64,000 bases of DNA from NCBI GenBank assembly GCA_963969345.1, contig OZ017770.1, positions 3,791,246 to 3,855,245 on the forward strand, written 5' to 3'. The notes below the pieces were generated by a model that saw only the letters and a list, made by a program, of their open reading frames with translations, made no database searches and was not told the DNA's origin. How positions within the stretch are numbered: position 1 is the first letter of the stretch; each line of letters opens with the position of its first letter. The position numbers were made by a program, and so were the translations under genes. This DNA comes from Turbatrix aceti. Taxonomy: Eukaryota; Nematoda; Chromadorea; Rhabditida; Panagrolaimidae. Below, piece after piece: positions 47,001 to 56,608 of this stretch.

Positions 47001-49623
47001 CATATTATTTTTTTAACCTCTGTAAAATATAAAATTTCTTACTCATGACAGTTTTTGGGTGTAATGTTTGCTACAACCTGTCGATTATCATTGTGACTTT
47101 CAACAATTTCGAACACATTTTCCAATTTCACTTCAACTGTTTTTTCGGCTTCACTGTCACTCAATTTGAGTATTTTACTTTTGTGTTGATCCGAACATAT
47201 CAGAGTAATGTTTGCAACTCCATGAAGATTTTTTCTAAAATGAGCTGACTCATCGAAGAGGCTAAAGAAATAATTCTCTTACCTGTGATCATGCGGCCAA
47301 AGCCACTTGTAATCTACAACAACATTTTCAATAGACTTGCCATTGTCGTCATGCCTGCCAACGGTCATCAATAGCGGCGGCTCCTCTGTGACCTGATGTT
47401 CTTCCTTTGCTTGGTCCTCTGGAGTTGGCTGTGTTTTGACCAGCTTTTCTTCAAAATTTGAATGGTGGCTGTCGTGCTCTATTCTTTCGCTAAAAAAGCT
47501 GACGCCATACCAGGTGGCCGGCTTTAGAAAATTGATTGTATATCTGCCTAAAAACAGTAGATAATTGTTTTTTTAAACTGTTTTTTGTTTTTTTGTTGCA
47601 CACAAAAAAGTACCTCGGGTAATAATGAGCAGGAGACCGGTGAGATTAAGCGGAGGCAGGTGTACACCTGTTTCGATCTCGACGACGTCAATGTACACGT
47701 GCAAGCTTTCGGGAGGGCCCACTTTTGAAGTAGTTAATATTATCTGAGAAGACGTGACGTCGACAGTCTCGATGGAATCAATGCCGTCTGGGACGTCTGC
47801 CTCACTGTCTGAGTGATGTCCGGTTGGTGGTGCACTGACATGCTGTTGCTGCGAGTGCGAGTGTAGCTCGGGAAGTTGTGGTGGTGCAAAGTTAGCAGCA
47901 GTACAAATTATTAGACAAAAAAATATTGAGATCTTCATTGGAATACGACTAGACTGAAGGGGATACAGGATGGCCAGCTGAAGTCCAGACGGCTTTTTGA
48001 ACGCAAGATATAATGACCCAGGTACCGGAATCGACGGACCAAAAATCCGGTCTCGCTGTCTGTCGAACGGTCACGGGGAGTTGCCAATTGTGAACACTGG
48101 ACGGGAAGCGGGAAAGGTAGAAGAAGAAAACGACTAGGCTGAAAAGTCTTTGTCAGCCCTGAGTCTGGCGTGTAATCGGTGGCACGAGTAGGAAGCCGCG
48201 GACAACAACAGCTTTAGCAGAATGAAAATTGCTCTGAAACTTGGGGGATTCTGGTGGGAGTACAAACACACACGTTGCCAGACAATGGAAACCATTTTTT
48301 CTATATCCATAATTTGGCATGAAGCAATGTTTTATACTCGAGTTAAAACGAACAATGCAACTCAAAATAACACATTTCATGTATTTTTTTTCAAAATAGC
48401 TTCCTCCTTTATCCGTACTATACACTTTTAGGTTGGTTCATGGTCATATCAAACAGATTTTGTGCGCTTAATAGCCGAAGAAAAGGATGTATTCTTGGGA
48501 GATTTCTATGATAACCAGGAATGGCTCCTCGTCGACGCTTCCGTTGAAAATGGTTCCCTCATGTATCTGGACAATGAGACATTTTCGATGATTACCATCA
48601 GCGTGGTCATCAGACGACAGTCTTTTTACTATGTCTTCAACTTGGTTTTTCCGACCACTATGGTAATTTTTTTATTATTTTACCTTTTTTTATTTTCAAA
48701 TTTATTTTTCAGGTGGGCCTTGTGGCCATCATCGGCTTTCATGCTCCAATTAATGCCACGGGGAGGAGAGAAACCAAATTCCGGTTGGGAATCATGACCC
48801 TGCTGTCGCTGGCAGTCATGCTGCTCATGCTGGTGGATGAAATGAAATTTGCCTTTGAGTCCATTCCTGGGCAGAGGGGATCCTTTAGTGAAGTTCCAGT
48901 CATAGGTACGTTTTTCTTGTTTTTACAAAAACACCATGACGATTTTTAGGAATTTATTACATGTCGTTGATCCTGCTCATCAGCGTTGCCACCTGTACGA
49001 CATCTGTTTTTGTGCATTTGGAGAAATTTGCACTCAGAAATCAACATTTTTCGGTTTGCTATATTTTTTGAAAGAAAAATCTAATTTAAAAAAATTTCAG
49101 GCAATACCATGGTTTTTGAGATTTTTGGCAGCAAAAAAGTTATTCTGCTGTTACGTTCCTCGGGGTCTTAGTTTCAACAAAGGTGACGAGACGCGGAGAA
49201 ATAAAAACATACAGATGCGATCGAATCACTCCAGCATGGACAGCACTGTGTTCAAAACACTCATACCTGCACCGGTAAGGCATCACTATTTGATGATAAA
49301 AAAAAACGTAGGCTTCAAATCAATTGCAATTGCAGATGAATTTCACCGAATACCAGCCACATGAGCCAGTCGTTGCGGAAACGGTGTTGACGTCTTCGAT
49401 TGCAACGGTGCAACCGCCACCAGCAGATACGCAAAAGCTGGATTTGCTCGTCTCATTGATGCGTGAATTTCTACAAGTTAAACGGGAAATGCGTTCAAGC
49501 CATTCACTGCCCATTTATTGGGAACGTGTTATCAAACGGCTTGAAAATATGTCGCTCACTTTTTACATTTCCCTCATTGCCCTTAACCTCTTCATGTTCC
49601 TATTTCCCGAATTGTGGTACTAA
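44100..49623 (+). CDS. Cys-loop ligand-gated ion channel subunit (nicotinic-receptor-like)
   Basis: Nine exons (44100-44175, 45264-45417, 45467-45715, 45766-45919, 48432-48662, 48713-48905, 48950-49053, 49101-49274, 49336-49623) give about 540 residues. It should form pentameric neurotransmitter-gated channels in the plasma membrane. After a signal peptide (MISRTTTSAAVIVLFFVTE), the extracellular domain contains WYDPFVAWN, RWLWTPEFYFY and the signature loop CPLNLKYAPFDTQNC (13 residues between the cysteines), then GSWSYQTDFVRL. TM1 (YVFNLVFPTTMVGLVAIIGF), TM2 (KFRLGIMTLLSLAVMLLML), TM3 (YYMSLILLISVATCTTSVF) and TM4 (LTFYISLIALNLFMFLFPEL) are all present. The TM1-TM2 linker reads TGRRETKF, not the GEK of typical cation-selective subunits, so ion selectivity cannot be predicted. 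Intron 4 is 2.5 kb and contains a gene on the opposite strand. Confidence 0.92.
44176..45263. other. First intron of the channel gene (1.09 kb)
   Basis: AT-rich intron between the signal-peptide exon and the next exon. No gene or repeat recognised; such long first introns often hold regulatory sites, but none can be named. Confidence 0.4.
45997..47938 (-). CDS. Secreted or membrane-anchored fibronectin-III-like protein nested in the channel gene intron
   Basis: Five exons (47938-47614, 47547-47283, 47234-47043, 46992-46735, 46684-45997) join in phase to about 575 residues, all within channel intron 4 and antisense to it. The N-terminus is a signal peptide (MKISIFFCLIICTAANFAP). Two segments have the WY-centred strand pattern of fibronectin III domains (INFLKPATWYGVSFFSERIE and NLNPSKWYTVQYTYLRKSP). 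The sequence is histidine- and acid-rich. The C-terminus ends in a hydrophobic stretch (FLHALIILTCVTIAAHSL), consistent with a GPI-anchor signal or a membrane helix. Several NxS/T sites suggest glycosylation. The function is unknown and the FN3 call is tentative. Confidence 0.75.
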
Positions 49624-49779
49624 GGAGTAGTCCTGAGTCGTATTTGACCTCTCTGTGATCTCAAAAAAAATTACAATCACATAAAAACGTGACCCGTGAT
49701 GACTTACTGACATTTTCTGTTGCTGTTTTGACCGTAAATAAACTTCTATACTTGCAAGTAGCACCATTGCAGCAGAATC

Positions 49780-50085
49780 ATGATGACATACCTCGTGAGA
49801 TTCCTGATCGCCAGCACGATTCTGGCTGGTGTGGGCAGTGGCGATGAGCTCAGCGATTACGACAAGCAGTGGGTTGCTGCGCTGCGATTCACAGCTCTAG
49901 ACTACCACAACATCGAAGCCAATCGACGCCATGAACGGGCTCGGATCGCAGCTTATGCCCGCAATCAAAAAGATGCCGGTCGACTGCAAGCTCTAAGCAT
50001 CTTTGGTGACAACTATACGATTAATGCAAATCACAGTAATATCGATCGTAAGAGAATATATGGACACCAGTTTGGACTTCCATAA
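49780..50085 (+). CDS. Small secreted protein, 101 residues
   Basis: Single-exon frame starting MMTYLVRFLIASTILAGVGS, a good signal peptide, followed by a charged helical part (DYDKQWVAALRFTALDYHNI and RRHERARIAAYARNQKDAG) and a short Asn/Gly tail. No cysteines and no dibasic-bounded peptides, so it does not look like a neuropeptide precursor. I do not recognise it. It begins about 160 bp after the channel gene on the same strand, close enough for a possible operon, though no clear trans-splice acceptor is visible. Either ATG (49780 or 49783) could be used. Confidence 0.55.
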   Translation: MMTYLVRFLIASTILAGVGSGDELSDYDKQWVAALRFTALDYHNIEANRRHERARIAAYARNQKDAGRLQALSIFGDNYTINANHSNIDRKRIYGHQFGLP

Positions 50086-50150
50086 TAAAAACGATTTATC
50101 CTAGCAACTAGCATAAATAAAACAAACGAACGAAACCAAATCGGCGCAGA

Positions 50151-50394
50151 CTAATTCTTTCCCGGACCACGGGGGTTCAGAACTTGTTGAGCGACACTGA
50201 CGGAGTGACTTTCATCGAGAGTCTTCGGCTTGTAGTGTTCCAGGTTGAGCAGCACGAAGATCGGATAAGTCACAAACGATGCGGTGTAGAAAGTACGCAA
50301 CAGCCAGACGCGCTGCAATACCAACTCGTTATAAAATCGATTAAGAAGCCAAACCAACCGCCGGCCTTTCAAGGTAGTACCACTTCATTGCCAT
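50151..50394 (-). CDS. Small single-span membrane protein, 65 residues
   Basis: Two exons (50394-50359 and 50312-50151) separated by a 46-bp intron with GTTGGT...TTGCAG. The product starts MAMKWYYLERPARVW, has a hydrophobic segment (FYTASFVTYPIFVLLNLEH) and ends in a polar tail (QQVLNPRGPGKN). Size and architecture are like the small accessory subunits of mitochondrial respiratory complexes, but I cannot match it to one, so this is only a suggestion. It is convergent with the 101-residue gene and divergent from the CYK-4 pair, whose start is 260 bp away. Confidence 0.55.
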
Positions 50395-50653
50395 GACGCC
50401 GGATGTACAACACAGAAGCAGACAAAAAAACCCTGAAATCCTGAACGAAGAACAAAACGTATTGCACGAAAACTATGCGAACTAACGCGTACGCGCTATG
50501 GTCTCCTACGGAATGGCGCGTAAAAAACAACACAAATAAGCGCGCCGAGCTTGTCTGATGTCTTCTTCTTTTTTTGCCGCTTTTTGCGATCGCTGTCGCG
50601 CTGTGCACTTTTTTATTCTGTTTTCTTATTGATTTATTTTCTCCCGTTCCGAT

Positions 50654-52512
50654 ATGGACACAGAGGATCTTGTTTCCACCCAGTCACTTGAGCTTATCAG
50701 AAGCGCTTGCAACCTTCAGCAAGATTTGGCGAATATTTCTGGCGGCAACGAGGAACAGATTGAGTGAGTTTTTAACCTTTTTGGCATTCAGTTTTATTTC
50801 CTTGACCTTTGCTTGTTTCAGCCAACTGAACTTAGTGGTACAGCGTCGCGACGAAGAACTGCGTCACTGTCGAGTGCAAATCAACCTTCTCCTGGCTGAA
50901 AACGAAGATCTGAAACGTCAGGTGAAGCAGTTGTCCGGACAAGATCCATTGTTATCCGCAAATCGTAAACGTAGCATGGACAGCACGTATGACATAGATT
51001 ATTCGTGTGAAAGCCTAGACGAGCCTCTGACCAAGCGATCGTGTTCAATTCACCAACGGCGAGATAGCAATCCAACTCGCATGCAAACCGATGCTGCCGG
51101 GCCTTCAAGTTCCACCGCACAACTCCCACACATCGACGAGCAGGACGAAAATATCGTTCCAGAACACCATGTACAGTTGCCGGACAAAGAAACTCCCGTC
51201 AAGAGAAAAAAACGAAAGAGCTTCTCTGCGGCCGAGTCACCCGATTTCGTATTAGAGCCAGTTACTCAATCCTATCGCCGTCGTGTGCGTATGCGTCGTT
51301 CCATGTCGGTGGTACTCTACGACCAGGACTATCGTCGGCAGGCTGCCGAAGCAGCCGAAGAAGAAGGCACCGAAGCCTTTGCTGGCTTCCGGGAAAAGCA
51401 GAAATGTCCTGCTACTGGTTTTGGACCTCTGATCGAATCACGCGAACACGAATTTGCGTCGAAGCGTATTTTTACGCGAGTTGTCTGCAATTATTGCAAT
51501 CTCCTGGTTCGGTTTAGCAACGAATCGTCGAGGTGTATGCGTAAGTTTTTCGAAATTTATTATTTGACGGCTTTTGTCATATTTTGTTTTTTTTTGCAGA
51601 ATGCAAGACAATCTACCATCAACATTGCCGCAGCAAAGCTCCTCTTCCGTGCATCCCCTACCGGAATCCACCGATTCCGAAGGAAGGCGGTCGTCCTCGT
51701 CTTGTGGCTTACTGCCGTGACATTGAACCTCGCATTCCTCACGTGCTGGTGCAGTGCGTTTTGGCCCTGGAGAAGAACAATCTCTTCGATCCTCGTCTCT
51801 ACACCTTGAATAACATGTTTGTGACCTTTATATTTCATTTTTCATTTAAATTCCCATTTTTAGCTCTCAAGAGGACCGCGAACTTCTGGACCAAATCCTT
51901 CACAGCCGACCTCCGATTGATTTTACTCGCCAACTTCCGGAGCAAATTTGCCAAAGCATTGTTCTCTTTCTCAGTGAAGTTCGCGTAAGTTTCAATGAAT
52001 TTTGCTGTTTTGCTCATTAAAACGGTTATATTTCAGGAATGCCTTATTCTGCCGACGTCTTTCGAGGACTTGATCACAGCTCACCGCGAGGATGACCAGG
52101 GCAAGTTTGATTCGGTGGTGAACGATCTTCCTCAAGTTCACCTGACGACGCTCGCTTTCCTCATGCTGCACTTTCAACACGTCCTTGCGCAATCTCAGCA
52201 GAACCATGTCACTCCCCGTGCTCTCGCCAAGATCTTCCTTCCCGTGTTTTTCCGCAACTATATCATGGATTACGAAACCGAGTTTGAAGGAGTATTCATT
52301 CGACTGCTCTCGAATCCGTCCAAGTATTACCTCGATTTGCTTTCCGTCAAAGGAGGATTCAATACTCCTGTTGTACGCACACTGTCAAAGGTTTGTCCAA
52401 CCATATTTTGCATATTTTCACACATTTTTTGTATTTTCAGAAGGACAAGGACAATTTTTCTCGCTCGACAACTGTCACCCGCCTTCAGCAAATGGGATCT
52501 ATCAAGCGCTAA
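50654..52512 (+). CDS. CYK-4/RacGAP1-like protein with a degenerate GAP domain
   Basis: Six exons (50654-50763, 50822-51540, 51600-51816, 51864-51984, 52037-52390, 52441-52512) give about 530 residues. An N-terminal coiled coil (NLVVQRRDEELRHCRVQIN) is followed by a basic, Ser-rich linker (KETPVKRKKRKSFSAAE). The C1 zinc domain is complete (HEFASKRIFTRVVCNYC, CMQC, HQHC). The GAP-like domain runs from PHVLVQCVLALEKNNLFDP. The catalytic arginine is absent: the position that reads IYRIPG in the neighbouring paralogue is LYTLNN here (Thr codon 51803-51805). The conserved lysine of the VKxxLR-type motif is also missing (SIVLFLSEVRECLIL). It therefore cannot work as an ordinary GAP. Reading frame and splice sites are intact, so it is probably expressed and not a pseudogene. 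Same order of domains as CYK-4, next door on the same strand. Confidence 0.85.
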
Positions 52513-52732
52513 CGATGTTTCACAGGTTTTTTTGCACAACTGATACTCCGTCCTTTGAGCTTTCCGATGTCGCACTTGTTTTTGACAGTTTTTACTTGTT
52601 TGTCTGTTTTTTACATTAAAAGGACTTTTTCTGCTTTATATTGTCTGAGAAAACGGGTTACTGAACCCAGTGGTAATATCTGGCAATTTTTCTCTACGTT
52701 TTGGCATTTTTTGCAACTTGGTCTGTTCAGGG
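52513..52732 (+). other. Short intercistronic region with trans-splice acceptor
   Basis: Only 220 bp separate the two RacGAP genes. The sequence is T-rich and ends GTCTGTTCAG directly before GGATG of the second gene, as expected for a leader-accepting site in a worm operon. A polyadenylation-like ATTAAA lies near 52613. Confidence 0.55.
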
Positions 52733-54872
52733 ATGTCGGACCTGCATCCGGAAGAATTCGCATGTTCCGAAGAGTCCGCTCGACTGATTCGAGAGTTTGT
52801 CGACCTTTGGGGCCAGGAATTGTCGACAAATGAGGATAATTCTGATTGTAAGTTGCTTCCAGACGTTTTTTTTTAATATCAGTGCTTGTTTTTCAGATTG
52901 CGTTGAACTCACCGACTTGATAGAGGATTTGCGCAATAAATGGCATGCCGCAGAAGTCAAGGCTGCCGAACGGGAGGATATGGTAGCTGAATTGCGCAGG
53001 ACCGTCGATATGTACGAAGAAGAGCTTTCCATAAAGAATGAGAAGCTTACGCAATTACAATCCGAGTTACGGGCGGTTGCCGTGCGTCACGATAACTGTG
53101 TTCGCGAAATTCTTGAATATAAGAAACGGTTCTACGACGTCCGTGAACTTATAAAAGATCAGTCCGCGTTCAATGCCGAGGCTATTGAGCAGATGGTCTC
53201 TGAGCTTCCAAGCGACGGCCGATCTTCCGGCTTCTCAGATATTGACTACGATGATGCAGTCTTTGAAAGAGCGCCGCTTCCATGCAACCCCTCTATTAAG
53301 AAACGACGTTCACAATCATACATTGATCTCCGTGACAAGCAATCCAGTGTACAGGCGTCCAAGCTTATGGAGTGCATCGAAGAATCTGTCCATTCCGAAG
53401 CCAAACCTGCTCCTGCTTTGGTCAGACCTAGCGTTCGGCGGTCCAATAGCGACGCGTCCATCGATCCGACCAGATCGTCTCGTAGGACCAATAACGCGGA
53501 TGCCTTTGCTCCTCAGACCTCTTCTCCCTTCATTCCTAATACCCAGTTGTACGTTTGAAATCAAAAATTACTTCTTGCTTCATTTAATTTTTTTTGCAAT
53601 TTCAGTAGCAGCCCGCTAACCATGCAACCGAGCTGGACTCGGGGCGAGGCTATCGAAAAGCGCACCCATCGTGTTGTTAGCATGCTTGCCATCTGGGAAT
53701 GCTGTGACGTCTGTCACAAGCGATTTAACCTGAAGGCCAAATCCCTGATGAAGTGCCTAGGTGAGTATTGTTAATTAGTAGTCCACTGATTCAACTTCAC
53801 ATCATTTTTTTCAGACTGTAATATTTACTTCCACCGCTCGTGCCATACTAAAGTTCCTCTGCCTTGCCTTCCCAAGATCACTCTTCCAAAGCGTCTCACC
53901 GATCCCAAACCCATGCTGAGTGCTCTCTGCCCTAAAACGCATCCCATGATCCCAGCGTGCCTTATCTACTGCGTCGTTGCCATCGAGCGTAATCGTTTGG
54001 ATACTGAGGGCATCTATCGTATTCCCGGACTGGTCAGCAAGGTGCAGAAACTCATGCGTGACATCATCTACAACCGCGTTCCGCCTTCACTCGATTCCGT
54101 TGAGGTCGAAGTTATCTGCAGCACTGTCAAATGCTTCTTCCGCACCATTCGGGATACTCTCGTGCCCGCGTCTTCGTTTGACACATTCTTCAGGGGTGTT
54201 CTTCGGCGCGACGACGATGCAGTCGTTGCCGCGTATCTCGATCTGCCTTCCCCGCATCGTGACACTCTCTCCTACTTCATCCTGCATCTCCAGAAGGTCG
54301 CATCGCACGCCATGAACAACCGCATGTCTCTCTTGTCCCTTGCTGTCATCTTTGGGCCTACGCTGATTGGTGTGTCGCCCCTCACAAGCATCAGGTCCAA
54401 AAAGGATCGACTGCGCCAGGAACAGATTCTCAACGATATCAAGAAAGTCATCCTGCTTTACTTCCTTGACATGCCCAAGGTCAGTTTCTTGCATTAATCC
54501 TGCTTGGTTCAACTTTTTTACTTTCAGGAATTCTTCGAGCGATTTATCTCTCACAACATGTCGGCTGTCATTCAGAAAAACTCTCGTTTTCCCGGACGAC
54601 ATGCGAAGCTGCTGTTACCCGTTCCTCGGACTGTTCCCCGACAGTACATGTATTGTGAAAACGAGGTTTCCGACTGCGATCCGCTGTCCCTGGATATCTT
54701 GTTCCCAAGTCTCTCCGATAACCTGCCAGCTACCAAGCCATTGCCACAGAATGCCTCTCTTCTTCCGGGCGACAATCTCTCAACCCTGCCTACGACGTCC
54801 ACTGCAAACCCGATGAACGTTACCCGCCGTTCTCGTAGGGCGCAACTATATTTTGATCCTTTGGGCAATTGA
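52733..54872 (+). CDS. cyk-4: Centralspindlin Rho-family GAP (CYK-4/RacGAP1)
   Basis: Five exons (52733-52847, 52897-53548, 53606-53760, 53815-54479, 54528-54872) give about 643 residues. CYK-4 pairs with the kinesin ZEN-4/MKLP1 to form centralspindlin, which builds the spindle midzone and activates RhoA signalling for cytokinesis. Residues 1-150 are a long coiled coil (EDMVAELRRTVDMYEEELS). A Ser/Arg-rich linker follows, then the C1 domain (CCDVCHKRF, CLDC, HRSC; residues about 275-325). The GAP domain has the arginine finger in EGIYRIPGL (Arg near 376, codon 54018-54020), VKCFFRTIRDTLVP with its lysine, and NRMSLLSLAVIFGPTLIG. The Arg-rich tail ends AQLYFDPLGN. All catalytic hallmarks are present, and this is the member to treat as the true orthologue. 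Confidence 0.93.
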
Positions 54873-56608
54873 TTTTTCCCTCTTTTAAGTTTTGTCGTGG
54901 AAATGATAGAATCGATTTCTCTTCTCTATAAACGGCTAGAATCTTCTCTGAAATTTTGTTTTTGAATACCTCATTATTCTTTTTCATCGCCGATGATACA
55001 GGAAAGAAGCGACATTGTGCGAGACATTTTTGTGTATTGTAGCGGCTGCGAGAAACTGTAGCATTGATTAAAATCGCTATCAAAAGATATTTGTAGCAAC
55101 AAAGCAAAAGTCTTCATCTATAAATGCGTCTCTTAGCTCTGACACAAAATACATGGACGATTTTTTAACCTACAAAAAACCACCCTCAGTCAAAAAACAT
55201 GGCAATTATGCGCATCATTTTTTCCAGCTTACCTAATATTGATCACAAGCGTCTCCGTGTTTGTCCGGCTTGATCGTCGGTTACAATTGCACCACCTCAA
55301 GCATCGCCGTTGAAAAAACCCAGGGTAACAAGAAGGGTGTGTCCGTATGTGCCAGTTGAAAAAACTGTCGTATTATTAGGCAGTGCTTCACTAGAGGTCA
55401 CTGCTGAATAATTTTAAATAATTTTGAATTAGATAAACAGTTAGATATTTTTTATATGCTTACAACAGCTTTGATTCCGTACAACATGCTTGCTGAACTT
55501 TTTTCGTATACATAGAAAAAAAAATGGTTTCGTTTGCTGCCATTTTTGCCATGTTCATGTTTCTGATTTCTCCCTCTGCATGATGCCAAAGTGCATGTTT
55601 TTTTTCCATAAGCAATGCAATATTTTTTTTTCCATCGCAAGGGGAGAGCCTTTTTTTTAATATTGTAGGCAATGCGGTTGGCGCCAATGCTTTTCATAAA
55701 GAGGGGCATCATTGATCGTGAGGGGCAACAATACAAGCCGCACCTATCATTTGTACGGATTTTTGGTTGCATGTTAACAATTTGCCATTTTTTGTGTTAG
55801 AGTTTTAGACACGATTTTATTCACTTTTTTTTTAAGCTTTGAACAATGTTTGGTGGCAGCAAGCCGGTAGACAAGTATAGCCCCTTGTTAGCGAAGAGAT
55901 TGCTTTATTGCACATTAGCACGAACACGAAATTCTAAGTGGCAATAGCCGTTGTCGAGGTCCGCGCGAAAATAGACGGGGAGAGGAAAAGCGAGTAATGT
56001 TCATCGTAAAAGTGACACCTAAAGGGCATGGATGAGACAAAGGTTTAAGGTGCTACAAAAAAGTATCCAACGAGATTTTACTTGATTTTACTCACTTTTA
56101 GGAAACGCATTGCTGCTATCGATCCTGCTTGTTGTTTGTTTGACAAATTTACAATTTTAAATCTGAAAAAGTGAATCATAAATTGAAAACTACTGTGATG
56201 CTGATCAAAAAACAGATCTTGCGGCTCTCTTTGATGTGAGCCTCCAGTTCACACGCTTACACATGCTTGCTAAGCATGTAGGACGACAGAGTTAATACGT
56301 GGTATTTAGAATGCTTTCTGTATCTATTACCATAATATACTATTTTCTGAAAAAAAGGTAACAAATTAATATTTTGCAGATTAATACTCCTTTTTTTTAG
56401 TGAAATTTACGGTTTAAAATCATCGTTGATTGTGAACGTTTTTTACCATATCCCTGAACCGTCATCAAACATTCAATTGATTCCAAAAAATCATTCTCCG
56501 ACATATCGAACGGTAAGATTTAACAGAAAAATAATACATTTATTTTTTTAGGGGGAAACTAATTTACAGGATATTACACTATAAAACGGTGCTACTGCAA
56601 AATTAAAA
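54873..56608. other. 1.7-kb intergenic region
   Basis: AT-rich spacer between the CYK-4 and helicase genes, both on the plus strand. No gene found on either strand; frames at 55450-55770 on the minus strand lack conserved content. No terminal repeats that would mark the helicase as part of a transposon were detected by eye. Confidence 0.4.

Noticed and set aside
50654..52512. Idea that the first RacGAP copy is a pseudogene
   Set aside because: All six exons keep phase, the C1 zinc ligands are intact, and there is no stop or frameshift; only catalytic residues are changed.
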